64,000 nucleotides of DNA from Microbacterium ginsengiterrae (GTDB lineage: Bacteria > Actinomycetota > Actinomycetes > Actinomycetales > Microbacteriaceae), in contig NZ_JACHMU010000001.1 of the NCBI RefSeq assembly GCF_014205075.1, positions 744,001 through 808,000 on the forward strand, given 5' to 3'. Below the pieces are notes generated by a model. The model was not told where the DNA came from and made no database searches. It saw only the letters and a list, made by a program, of their open reading frames with translations. The stretch's first letter is position 1; each line of letters opens with the position of its first letter. This document shows positions 16,124 to 24,688 of this stretch, piece after piece. A program made the translations under genes and the position numbers.

Positions 16124-17794
16124 TCAACTCGTTCGCCCGGCCACCATCCTCACGACGCGGTCGATCGTCCCGGGCGGCGGGACGACATGGGAGATGAGCA
16201 CGACCGACTGCTCGCCGGCCGCTCCGAGCAGGTCGCGCAGCAGCGCGTCGGACGCCTCCGGGTCGACCCCCGCCGTCGGCTCGTCGAGCACGAGGACAGG
16301 GAAGCCGCGCAGCAGTGCCCGCGCCAGCGCGATGCGCTGCGCCTGGCCACCGGACACGAGGGCGCCTCTGTCACCCACCCGCGCGCTCAGGCCGCCGCGC
16401 TCACGCAGCCACCCGCCGAGCCCCACTCGCTCCAGCACCTCGATGAGCTCCTCATCCGTCGCCGTGTCGCGGGCGAACAGGAGGTTCTGCCTGATGTCCT
16501 CGTCGAAGAGCTGCGGATGCTGCTCGCACAGCCCGATCGTCCTCCGCAGCGCGGGCCCGCCGATCGCGTCGGCGTCCACGCCGCCGACGGTGAGCTCCCC
16601 CTCGGCGCGGAGGAATCCGACCAGTACAGCGGCCAGTGCGCTCTTGCCTGCACCGCTCGGGCCCGAGACGAGCACCCGCTCCCCCGGAGCGACATCCAGC
16701 GACACCCCACGCAGCGCGGCGGCGCCACCCGGCCACGATGCCCGGACATCCCGCAGGTGCAGTGCGGTTCCCTCAGTGGCCTCGTCCGAACCGGCATCCG
16801 ATCGCAGCTGCGGCGGCATCGACGCCGGCAGCACGTCGACCACCCGCTGCGCGCTGGCACCCACGCTGCGCCACGATGCGGCGGCGATCGGGACCGCGCC
16901 GAAGACCTCGAAGACGACCATCGGCACGAGCACGACCACCGCGAGCCACGGCCCGTCGACCGTGCCGGTCGAGAGCCCGGGGGCCGCCGCCACCAGCGCC
17001 CACGCCGACGCGACTCCGGCGAGCACCGAGACCGCTCCGGCGGCGACAGCCGAGGCGAACGAGGCGCGGGTGACCGTGCGGCGGACCGCGGCATCCGCCC
17101 GTTCGATGCGCTCGCGCGCCTGCGGCTCGGCTCCGTAGGCGAGGAGGACGTCGAGACTGCCGAGGTAGTCGACGAGCGCGGCCGAGAGCTCCGCGCGCTC
17201 GCGCGAGACACGCTGCTCGGCACGCGACCCGAACAGCCACCCGAGTCCGACCGCGACGCCCGCGGCGACGACGAGGCAGATCGCGAGCGTGAGCGCCGCC
17301 GCCGGAGAGACGAACGCGACGAAGCCCACCGCCCCCACGGCGACGACGCCGGCGACGGCGAGCGGCTGCACGACACGAAGAGGAAGGTTCTGCAGGTTGT
17401 CCACATCATCGACGAGCGCGGAGAGCAGTTGCCCTCGATCCGTGCGCCCGAGGCCGGCCGGCGACAGCGGCACGAGCCTCCGCACCATCTCCGACCTCGT
17501 GGCGGCGAGCTGGCGCAGTGCCGCGTCGTGCCCACTCAGCCGTTCCAGGTAGCGGAACACCGCGCGGGAGACCGCGAAGAACCGCACACCGACGACGGCG
17601 ACAGACAGCGGGACGAGCGAGTCCACGATCGACGCGCTGACGATCAGCCAGCCGCTGACGGCAAGGAGCGACACCGCGGCACCCGCCGACAGCACACCCC
17701 AGACAAGTCCGGGAAGGAACCGGCGCACGGGCGGCTGCGCGAGTCGCAGCACGTCCGCCGCGGTCCAGGCCGATCCGGTCTCCGCGCGGCTCAT
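16124..17794 (-). CDS. cydC: CydC, ABC exporter subunit for cytochrome bd assembly
   Basis: 556 aa. About six membrane helices, then a nucleotide-binding domain with Walker A GPSGAGKS, signature VSGGQAQRIALARAL, Walker B VLVLDEPTAGVD and switch ISHV. CydDC is a heterodimeric inner-membrane exporter of cysteine/glutathione-type thiols or heme-related substrate needed for cytochrome bd maturation. The start overlaps the cydD stop (ATGA), showing coupling; the start was chosen for that overlap and because upstream codons are antisense-like. It is the last gene of cydABDC. Confidence 0.93.
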   Translation of the reverse strand: MSRAETGSAWTAADVLRLAQPPVRRFLPGLVWGVLSAGAAVSLLAVSGWLIVSASIVDSLVPLSVAVVGVRFFAVSRAVFRYLERLSGHDAALRQLAATRSEMVRRLVPLSPAGLGRTDRGQLLSALVDDVDNLQNLPLRVVQPLAVAGVVAVGAVGFVAFVSPAAALTLAICLVVAAGVAVGLGWLFGSRAEQRVSRERAELSAALVDYLGSLDVLLAYGAEPQARERIERADAAVRRTVTRASFASAVAAGAVSVLAGVASAWALVAAAPGLSTGTVDGPWLAVVVLVPMVVFEVFGAVPIAAASWRSVGASAQRVVDVLPASMPPQLRSDAGSDEATEGTALHLRDVRASWPGGAAALRGVSLDVAPGERVLVSGPSGAGKSALAAVLVGFLRAEGELTVGGVDADAIGGPALRRTIGLCEQHPQLFDEDIRQNLLFARDTATDEELIEVLERVGLGGWLRERGGLSARVGDRGALVSGGQAQRIALARALLRGFPVLVLDEPTAGVDPEASDALLRDLLGAAGEQSVVLISHVVPPPGTIDRVVRMVAGRTS

Positions 17795-19431
17795 GCCGGC
17801 ACCCCCAGCCCGACGATCCGGTCCGCGATCTCCCGCGCCGACCGACGGTGCGACACGAGCAGCACGGTGGCGCCGGCATCCGCCCTCGCCCGCAGGGTCG
17901 CCCACAGGCGGGCCTCTGTCTCGGCATCCAGCGCGCTCGACGGCTCATCGAGAACGAGCACCCGCCGGGGGTCTGCGGCGTGCCGGTACAGCGCGCGGGC
18001 GACTCCCACCCGCTGCGCCTGGCCGCCGGACAGCCCGCTGCCCTGGACTCCGAGCTCCTGCGCCGGGTCCACGTCGTCCGCGCAGGCCGCGGCGAGCGCC
18101 TCGCGGACGCGCGCCTCGTCCGGCTGCGCCCCGAGCGCCACGTTCTGCGCGATCGTGCCGCGGATGAGTCCCGGCGCCTGCCCGGCCCAGGCGAGCCAGT
18201 CGGACGCAGCGAGCGTCGCGACCTCGACGCCGGACCAGGTCGCCGAGCCGTCGTACTCGGCCGCGCCCGTGAGCGCAGCGATGATGCTCGACTTCCCCGA
18301 CCCGCTCGGCCCCTCGATGAGGGTGATCGACCCGGGCGACGCCGTGAACGTGACGGCCGGGAGGTCGCGGATGCGGAGGTCCGTGACGCACAACTCCGGA
18401 GATTCTGCGGATTCCGGCCCCTCTGCCGCCGAGAATCCGGGGTTCTGCGAGGAACCTCCGGAGTTGTGCCCGGCGGCGGGGCGGGATGCCGCGGCGTCGA
18501 GCACCTGGAAGACGTCCTCAGTGGCGGCGACGCCCTCCGCGGCGGCATGGAACTGCACCCCCACCTGGCGCACGGGGAGGAACGCCTCGGGGGCGAGGAG
18601 CAGGACGAACAGGCCGATCTCCAGCGAGAGATCACCGGCGAGCAGCCGGAATCCGACGGCCACGGCGATCAGCGCGACGGCGAGGGACGACAGCAGCTCC
18701 ATCGCGAAGCCGGAGAGGAACGAGAACCGCAGCACGGTCATCGTCTCTCGGCGGTACTGATCGGCGGTGGTCTCGATCTGACGCGCCGCGCGCGCATCGC
18801 GTCCGAACAGCCGAAGAGTCGCGAGCCCCTGCACGGTGTCGGCGAAACGCGCGGCCAGCCGTTGCAGCGTCTGCCACTGTCGGCGCTGCACGGTCCGCGT
18901 GGCGAGGCCGATGAGGATCATGAAGATCGGGATCAGTGGCAGGGTGATGACCGCGGTCAGCCCGCTCGGCCAGTCCTGCCACCACATCACCGCGACGATG
19001 ACGGGGGTCGCGACGACGGTGAGCACCAGCTGCGGAAGATACCGGGCGAAGTAGGCGTCGAGCGCCTCGAGACCGCGCCCTGCGGTGACGGCGAGTACAG
19101 ACCTGTTGCGCGCCGCCAGCCAGCCCGGGCCGAGCGCACCGATCGCCCTGATGAGCGCCGCTCGCAGTTGTGCCCCCGTCCGCGCTGCCGCGCTCATCGC
19201 CGCCGCGTCCGATGCGGCGATGAGGATGCCGCGCACGAGAGCGAGCACGAGCACCCACAGGACGGATGCCGCCACCGGGCGACCGGCGATGGCACCGGTG
19301 AGCGCGTCGGTGAGGAACCAGGCGAACGCGATGACGACCCCGGTCTGGAGCACGCCGATCGCCGCGGCGAGGACGAAGAATCCCCGTGCGGCGCCGGCGT
19401 ACTTCAGCAGCCTCGGATCGACGGGTTTCAC
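17791..19431 (-). CDS. cydD: CydD, ABC exporter subunit for cytochrome bd assembly, with an 80-bp repeat insertion
   Basis: 546 aa. Six-helix membrane domain (about 1-300), then a nucleotide-binding domain with Walker A GPSGSGKS, signature LSGGQAQRVGVARAL and Walker B VLVLDEPSSALD. GTG 19431 overlaps the cydB stop (GTGA). Residues about 322-348 (starting HNSGGSS, ending SPELC) are encoded by an 80-bp palindromic element inserted in frame between the two domains. The linker is Ser/Gly/Pro/Glu-rich and probably flexible, so both domains are likely intact. It acts with CydC. Confidence 0.93.
   Translation of the reverse strand: MKPVDPRLLKYAGAARGFFVLAAAIGVLQTGVVIAFAWFLTDALTGAIAGRPVAASVLWVLVLALVRGILIAASDAAAMSAAARTGAQLRAALIRAIGALGPGWLAARNRSVLAVTAGRGLEALDAYFARYLPQLVLTVVATPVIVAVMWWQDWPSGLTAVITLPLIPIFMILIGLATRTVQRRQWQTLQRLAARFADTVQGLATLRLFGRDARAARQIETTADQYRRETMTVLRFSFLSGFAMELLSSLAVALIAVAVGFRLLAGDLSLEIGLFVLLLAPEAFLPVRQVGVQFHAAAEGVAATEDVFQVLDAAASRPAAGHNSGGSSQNPGFSAAEGPESAESPELCVTDLRIRDLPAVTFTASPGSITLIEGPSGSGKSSIIAALTGAAEYDGSATWSGVEVATLAASDWLAWAGQAPGLIRGTIAQNVALGAQPDEARVREALAAACADDVDPAQELGVQGSGLSGGQAQRVGVARALYRHAADPRRVLVLDEPSSALDAETEARLWATLRARADAGATVLLVSHRRSAREIADRIVGLGVPA
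18389..18468. repeat. 80-bp palindromic element, copy 1 (inside cydD)
   Basis: It begins CACAACTCCGGAG and ends CTCCGGAGTTGTG, a perfect 13-bp terminal inverted repeat, and is exactly 80 bp long. It is read in frame by cydD as about 27 residues. About 60% identity by eye to the copy at 56463-56542. Confidence 0.8.
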
Positions 19432-20438
19432 GCGTGCGCCGGAGCTCCCTCGATCGACACCCTGGTGACGCGCTTGCGGAAGACCCAGTACGTCCACCCC
19501 TGATACAGCAGCACGAGCGGAAGAGCGACCAGCGCCGTCCAGGTCATGATCTGCAGCGTGTAGTCGGTGCTCGACGCGTTCTCCACCGTCAGGCTGAACG
19601 CGGGGTCGATCGTCGACGGCAGCACGTTCGGGAACAGTGCGGCGAACAGTGCGACGACGGCGAAGAGCACCGTGGACGCCCCGAACGTGAAGGCCCAGCC
19701 CTCCCGGTCGCGCAGGTTGGACGCCAGCGACAACACGAGGGAGACCGCGGCGAGCGCGGCCAGCGCCAACACGATGAGCGAGAAGTGCGTGAGGACAGTC
19801 CATGCCAGGAACACGGCGGCCACCACCAGCGTCAGCAGTCCTGCCCGGAACGCCAGGCGCCGCGCCTCTGCCCGCAACGGCCCGTCGGTCTTGAGGGCGA
19901 CGAACGTCACGCCGTGCGTGAAGAACAGCAGCAGCGTCGTCAGGCCGCCCACCAGCGCGTACGGGTTCAGAAGATCGAAGACGGTGCCGACGTGGATGTG
20001 CTGCTCGTCGAGGGCGACGCCGCGGACGATGTTCGCGAAGGCGACACCCCACAGGAACGCCGGGACGGCGGAGCCGATGATGATCATGCGATCGAAGCCG
20101 GCCTTCCACCGCTCACTGCGGCCCTGGTGGCGGTATTCGAACGACACCCCTCGTGCGATGAGCGCCAGCAGGATGAGCAGCAGCGGAAGATAGAACCCAC
20201 TGAACAGCGACGCGTACCACTCGGGGAACGAGGCGAACAGGCACGCACCGGCCACGATGAGCCAGGTCTCGTTGAGGTCCCAGACCGGTCCGATGGTGTT
20301 GATGATCTGCCGACGGGAGATGTCGTCCTTACCCAGGAAGGGGAGGGACATCCCGACGCCGAAGTCGAAGCCGTCGAGCACGAAGTAGCCGACGAAGAGG
20401 AAGGCGATGATGCCGAACCACAGAGTTGCCAGATCCAT
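19428..20438 (-). CDS. cydB: Cytochrome bd ubiquinol/menaquinol oxidase subunit II
   Basis: 336 aa with about eight to nine membrane helices. The N-terminus MDLATLWFGIIAFLFVGYFVLDGFD is the family hallmark, as is GPVWDLNETWLI. With CydA it reduces O2 to water using quinol at high affinity. ATG 20438 is chosen over 20444 because GAGAGG lies 7 nt upstream of it but only 1 nt from the other. It is separated from cydA by 11 nt and overlaps cydD. Confidence 0.95.
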   Translation of the reverse strand: MDLATLWFGIIAFLFVGYFVLDGFDFGVGMSLPFLGKDDISRRQIINTIGPVWDLNETWLIVAGACLFASFPEWYASLFSGFYLPLLLILLALIARGVSFEYRHQGRSERWKAGFDRMIIIGSAVPAFLWGVAFANIVRGVALDEQHIHVGTVFDLLNPYALVGGLTTLLLFFTHGVTFVALKTDGPLRAEARRLAFRAGLLTLVVAAVFLAWTVLTHFSLIVLALAALAAVSLVLSLASNLRDREGWAFTFGASTVLFAVVALFAALFPNVLPSTIDPAFSLTVENASSTDYTLQIMTWTALVALPLVLLYQGWTYWVFRKRVTRVSIEGAPAHA

Positions 20439-20449
20439 GTCCATGCCTC

Positions 20450-21865
20450 TCAGTACACGACCGACGACAGTTGCGCCGTCTCGTCCTCGGGTTGCTCATC
20501 GGTGTCCGGCCCCTTCTGGGCGGCCGCGACGATGAGCCGGATCTCGACCACGGCGAGCGCCGCATAGATCGCGGTGAACGCGATGAGGGAGATCAGCACC
20601 TCGAGTCCCGATGTCCCTGGAGACACACCGTCGCGTGTGCTCATCAGGCCGAACACAATCCAGGGCTGCCGTCCCATCTCGGTGAACACCCAGCCGACGA
20701 TGTTCGCGAACAGGGCGAGCGGGAAGGACCAGATCGCGACCTTCCACATCCACGGCGCCGGCGGGTTCTTCGCGCTGCGGCGCGTGACCCACAGGCCCAC
20801 GAGCGCGATGAACGCGTGCAGCATCCCGAGCCCGATCATCCAGCGGAAGGACCAGTAGGTGATCCACAGGACGGGGGCGAAGTTGTCGATGCCGAGGTCG
20901 GCGTACTGCAGTGCGTACTCGGCGTTGAGGTCGTTGATGCCGTGCACGCACGCGTCGAGCGAGTGCGTCGACAGCAGCGAGAGCAGGTATGGGACCCGGA
21001 TGGAGAACAGCTCGGATGAGCCGTCCGGGGTGCCGAGCGTGAACAGGCTGAACGACGCGTCCGCACCGCAGACGGTGTCGAAGGTCGCCTCGGCGGCGGC
21101 CATCTTCATCGGCTGGGCCGCGTACATCGCCAGGCCGAGCTGGTCACCGGTGAGGGCGACACCGGCCGTGGAGACGAGCATCGCCCAGAGTCCGAACTTC
21201 ATCGACACGCGCATCGTGTCGATGTGCTGTCCGCGGTACAGGTGCCAGGCCGACACCGAGATGATCACTCCCGCGGCGAACATGAACGCACCGAAGATCG
21301 TGTGCGGGAACGCGGCGAGCGCGACGGGGTTCGTCAGCAGCGCCCAGAAGTCGACGAGCTCCGCCCTGTTCGCGACGGGGTTGTACTCGTACCCGACCGG
21401 GTTCTGCATGAAGGCGTTGGCGGCGATGATGAAGTACGCCGACAGGGTGCTGCCGATCGCGACGCACCAGATGGAGGCGAGGTGGAGCTTCTTGGGCAGC
21501 TTGTCCCACCCGAAGATCCACACCCCGATGAAGGTCGCCTCGAAGAAGAACGCCAGCAGTCCTTCGAACGCGAGCGGGGCTCCGAAGACGTCGCCGACGA
21601 AGCGCGAGTAGTCCGACCAGTTCATGCCGAACTGGAACTCCTGCACGATGCCCGTCACGACGCCCATGGCGAAGTTGATGAGGAAGATCTTCCCGAAGAA
21701 CCGGGTCAGGTGCAGGTAGTGGACCTTCGCGGTCCGCACCCACGCCGTCTGGAAGATCGCCGCCGCCAGGGCCATTCCGATCGTCAGTGGCACGAAGAGG
21801 TAGTGATACACGGTCGTGAGACCGAACTGCCATCGCGCCAGGATCAGAGGATCCAGCCACTCCAT
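20450..21865 (-). CDS. cydA: Cytochrome bd oxidase subunit I
   Basis: 471 aa with about nine helices. His21 in TTVYHYLFVPLTIG is the heme b595/d ligand region, GMNWSDYSRFVGDVFGAPLA is the conserved quinol-side block, and GWVFTEMGRQPW is the C-terminal signature. The Q loop is of the short type usual in actinobacteria. ATG 21865 has AGAGGG about 9 nt upstream. It is the first gene of cydABDC, 50 nt downstream of the HTH regulator on the same strand, so the two may share a transcript. Confidence 0.96.
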   Translation of the reverse strand: MEWLDPLILARWQFGLTTVYHYLFVPLTIGMALAAAIFQTAWVRTAKVHYLHLTRFFGKIFLINFAMGVVTGIVQEFQFGMNWSDYSRFVGDVFGAPLAFEGLLAFFFEATFIGVWIFGWDKLPKKLHLASIWCVAIGSTLSAYFIIAANAFMQNPVGYEYNPVANRAELVDFWALLTNPVALAAFPHTIFGAFMFAAGVIISVSAWHLYRGQHIDTMRVSMKFGLWAMLVSTAGVALTGDQLGLAMYAAQPMKMAAAEATFDTVCGADASFSLFTLGTPDGSSELFSIRVPYLLSLLSTHSLDACVHGINDLNAEYALQYADLGIDNFAPVLWITYWSFRWMIGLGMLHAFIALVGLWVTRRSAKNPPAPWMWKVAIWSFPLALFANIVGWVFTEMGRQPWIVFGLMSTRDGVSPGTSGLEVLISLIAFTAIYAALAVVEIRLIVAAAQKGPDTDEQPEDETAQLSSVVY

Positions 21866-21915
21866 CCGTTGACACCCTCTCTCGAGCGGCCGGATGCCGC
21901 TCTCTCAGGCGGCCT

Positions 21916-22536
21916 TCAGGCCGCGCCAGCCAGCCGCAGCTGCACGGTGCACTCCTCTGGCACGGCTGGCTCCTGCACGAAGTCGGCCGCGAGCGGACCG
22001 CCTGCCTGCGTGAGCACCCCCTGCATGAGTCCGAGGTGCACCCGGCACAGCACCGGCCGGTCCTCCGGCCGTGCCGCGGCATGCGGGCACGGCGTGAGGT
22101 CTACGGTGAGCTGGTCGTCGTCGATGACGGGCTCGAATCCACTCTCCTCAAGGTGTTCGATGAGGGCGTCGAGTTGATGAGCTGCCTCGGTGCCGAGGTC
22201 GGATGCCGTCTGCGGCAGAGCGCGCCGCATGAGGTCTCCGCGGCGGGCGGCAGCGCTGATCTTCTCCCTGGCGACGTCGCTGGATGCCTCCGGCGTCCCG
22301 GTCGCGGCGCTGTACAGGGTGCGGGGACGGCCCCGGGTCGTCCGCCGTTCGGTCGAGGCGATGATGTACCCACCCTCGATGAGACGCTGCAGGTGCTCGC
22401 GGATCGTGTTCTGGTGCAGACCGGTGGCATCGCACAGGTCGCCGATCGTCCGCGGGGATCGCGACTGGACGAGATGCAGGATCTGCACCCGCGAGTAGGT
22501 CGAGATCGGGCCGCATGCGGGCCGGGCGGAGGACAT
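21916..22536 (-). CDS. SufR-like HTH regulator with three C-terminal cysteines, likely regulator of cydABDC
   Basis: 206 aa. The N-terminal winged HTH (residues about 15-75, TIGDLCDATGLHQNTIREHLQRLIEGGYI) is of the ArsR/SufR type. The C-terminal half has Cys150-Pro-His, Cys164-x2-His167 and Cys196. The Cys-x13-Cys step and the CRVHLGLMQGVL block resemble SufR, an Fe-S repressor. An Fe-S redox or O2 sensor controlling the oxidase is the natural inference. ATG 22536 has GATAAT 6 nt upstream (probable leaderless start). Near-direct repeats of CCCGAGAT at 22548 and 22565 are candidate binding sites. Confidence 0.8.
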   Translation of the reverse strand: MSSARPACGPISTYSRVQILHLVQSRSPRTIGDLCDATGLHQNTIREHLQRLIEGGYIIASTERRTTRGRPRTLYSAATGTPEASSDVAREKISAAARRGDLMRRALPQTASDLGTEAAHQLDALIEHLEESGFEPVIDDDQLTVDLTPCPHAAARPEDRPVLCRVHLGLMQGVLTQAGGPLAADFVQEPAVPEECTVQLRLAGAA

Positions 22537-22547
22537 GACTCAATTAT

Positions 22548-22575
22548 CCCGAGATCCTGATCAGCCCGAGATTCC
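22548..22575. promoter_or_regulatory. Direct repeats upstream of the cyd regulator
   Basis: CCCGAGATCC (22548-22557) and CCCGAGATTCC (22565-22575) are repeated 17 bp apart, just upstream of the GATAAT -10 of the regulator. Candidate autoregulatory site; weak evidence. Confidence 0.3.
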
Positions 22576-22692
22576 AGGGCCGTGAATAATCATCCCCGGC
22601 GATACGGATGTCGGATCCGGTCGATAGCCGGCCGACATCGAGCTGCTGCGGCGCTGACGTCCGGTGTCGGATGCCGCGATTAGCCTTGCATC

Positions 22693-24060
22693 ATGGCCAC
22701 CCGTAAACCTGCTCCCCCGGCGTTCGTCTGCACCGAGTGCGGGTGGACGACGTCGAAGTGGGTCGGCCGCTGCGGCGAGTGCCAGCAGTGGGGCACGGTT
22801 CAGGAGCAGGCGGCGAAGACGGGCATCCTCCGACAGGTGAGCCCGATCGCACCCGGCGCCGATCGTGCGGCACGCCGGATCACCGACATCACCACGACGG
22901 AGACCCCGCGCCGCACGAGCGGTGTGGCGGAGTTCGACCGCGTCCTCGGCGGTGGGATCGTGCCGGGGGCGGCGATCCTCCTCAGCGGCGAGCCGGGCGT
23001 CGGCAAGTCCACGCTGCTGCTCGAGGTCGCCGCCCAGGCGGCGCGCGGCGGGCGACGGGTGCTGTACGCCAGCGGCGAGGAGTCGCAGGCGCAGGTCCGA
23101 TTGCGCGCCGAACGCACCGGCGCTCTCCACGAAGAACTGTTCCTCGCGAGCGAGACCGACCTCGCGACGATCCTCGGGCACATCGACGAGGTCTCCCCCG
23201 AACTCGTCATCGTCGACTCCGTGCAGACTGTGGCGTCCTCACTCTCCGACGGCGCGGCGGGCCAGCCGAGCCAGGTGCGGGAAGTGGCAGCGACGCTCAT
23301 CCGCGTCGCCAAGGAGCGGCACCTGCCCATCATCCTCGTCGGGCATGTGACGAAGGACGGACAGGTCGCCGGCCCCCGCATCCTCGAACACCTCGTCGAC
23401 GTCGTCTGCCACTTCGAGGGCGACCGGCAGACCGCGCTGCGGTTCATCCGCGCGTTGAAGAACAGGTTCGGGCCGACCGACGAGGTCGGCTGTTTCGAGA
23501 TGACAGGCGACGGCATCGCCGAGGTGCCCGATCCGTCGGGGCTCTTCCTCGGGCACGGATCGACCGAGCCCGGCACCTGCGTGGCGATCGCGATGGAGGG
23601 CCGCCGCGCCCTTCCGGTCGAAGTGCAGGCGCTGACGGTCGAGTCGACGGCGCCGAACCCGCGCCGGGTCGTGTCGGGGCTCGATTCCGCCCGCGTGGCG
23701 ATGGTGCTGGCCGTGCTGGAGAAGCGCGGCGGCATCCCCACCGGCAAGCTCGACGTCTATGTCTCCACCGTCGGCGGGGTGAGGTTCACCGAGCCGGCGG
23801 CCGATCTGGCGATCGCGATCGCCGTGGCCGGCTCGATCCGTCAGGTCTCCGTCCCCCGCACGGTCGCGGCGGTCGGTGAATTGAGCCTGGCCGGCGAGGT
23901 GCGTGCGGTGACGCAGGCCGCACAGCGGCGATCGGAGGCTGCCCGCCTCGGTTACGCGCAGGTCATCGATGAGCGATCAGGCACCCTGAAGGCAGCACTC
24001 GGCGACGTGCGCGCACGCAGCACCGCGCGGCGCCGGGAGGACGACATCCCGCCGTTCTGA
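22693..24060 (+). CDS. radA: DNA repair protein RadA
   Basis: 455 aa, typical length. It has an N-terminal C4 zinc finger (CTECGWTTSKWVGRCGEC), RecA-like Walker A GEPGVGKST, the RadA-specific KNRFGPTDEVGCFEM motif and a C-terminal Lon-protease-like domain (GGIPTGKLDVYVSTVGG). It drives branch migration of recombination intermediates. TAGCCT lies 6 nt before the ATG, suggesting a leaderless transcript. It is divergent from the cyd regulator. Confidence 0.97.
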   Translation: MATRKPAPPAFVCTECGWTTSKWVGRCGECQQWGTVQEQAAKTGILRQVSPIAPGADRAARRITDITTTETPRRTSGVAEFDRVLGGGIVPGAAILLSGEPGVGKSTLLLEVAAQAARGGRRVLYASGEESQAQVRLRAERTGALHEELFLASETDLATILGHIDEVSPELVIVDSVQTVASSLSDGAAGQPSQVREVAATLIRVAKERHLPIILVGHVTKDGQVAGPRILEHLVDVVCHFEGDRQTALRFIRALKNRFGPTDEVGCFEMTGDGIAEVPDPSGLFLGHGSTEPGTCVAIAMEGRRALPVEVQALTVESTAPNPRRVVSGLDSARVAMVLAVLEKRGGIPTGKLDVYVSTVGGVRFTEPAADLAIAIAVAGSIRQVSVPRTVAAVGELSLAGEVRAVTQAAQRRSEAARLGYAQVIDERSGTLKAALGDVRARSTARRREDDIPPF

Positions 24061-24087
24061 TCCGATACGGCGCCGACCGCGTCGTAC

Positions 24088-24501
24088 CTAGGCCTCGAGA
24101 GCGACGAGGAGATCCTCCGGCGAGGCCTGCATCGGGTGCGGACCGGCGATGTCGAGGAACACGGTCGTGATCGTCTCCCGGTGCGTGGTGAGGAAGTTCT
24201 TCAGCCACGTCGGCGAGTAGATGCCGACGCCGGGGGGCAGATTCGCCGGCTTGTTCTTCGCATCGCTGAACAGCAGCAGGGCGACGTCCCCGGTTCCCGG
24301 GTCGCGGAACGTCCACACCTCACCGCCGTCGAGCGGGTTGTCGCGATCTCCCGCACGCAGGAGCGGGACCACTGTGTTCCCGTGGCGCAGCGCCAGGGCG
24401 ACGGCCGCGACGTCCTGCTTCTCAAGGGCCTGGGCGAGGGCTTCCGAACGGAACTCCTCGGCGGCGGGCGCACCCGCGGACTTCGACTTCTTCGCTGCCA
24501 T
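24088..24501 (-). CDS. SseB-like domain protein
   Basis: 137 aa. It begins with a lysine-rich MAAKKSKSAGAPAAE, followed by a compact alpha/beta domain (LAQALEKQDVAAVALALRHG, VWTFRDPGTGDVALLLFSDAKN, STWL-like YSPTWLKNFL) that resembles the SseB N-terminal domain. ATG 24501 is selected because TATGCT sits exactly 7 nt upstream; ATG 24513 is an alternative. Convergent with radA at 27 nt. Function unknown. Confidence 0.7.
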   Translation of the reverse strand: MAAKKSKSAGAPAAEEFRSEALAQALEKQDVAAVALALRHGNTVVPLLRAGDRDNPLDGGEVWTFRDPGTGDVALLLFSDAKNKPANLPPGVGIYSPTWLKNFLTTHRETITTVFLDIAGPHPMQASPEDLLVALEA

Positions 24502-24519
24502 GTCTTCCAGCATAAAGTG

Positions 24520-24567
24520 GGGCCCTCTCGAGTCGTCCATTGGGGACTGGAGTACTCGAAAGGGCCC
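24520..24567. repeat. Long near-perfect hairpin upstream of the SseB-like gene
   Basis: GGGCCCTCTCGAGT (24520-24533) pairs with ACTCGAAAGGGCCC (24554-24567): 13 of 14 positions match, with a 20-nt loop that holds its own GTCC/GGAC step. No U tract follows, so it is not an ordinary terminator. Confidence 0.7.
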
Positions 24568-24688
24568 TCGAGCTCCCGACCGGCGAACGTCGAAGCGCTG
24601 GGGACGCTGTGTACGACGCCACTGGGGATGGCTTTCGCCGGGATATACCGGGAGCCTTTCTATGGTATCCCAAAGAATCGACGGGCAG

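Noticed and set aside
13581..18760. Very long plus-strand frames opposite the MFS and cydDC genes
   Set aside because: Mirror frames of genes with clear membrane and ATPase motifs on the minus strand; Arg/Glu/Asp/His-rich translations have no domain structure.
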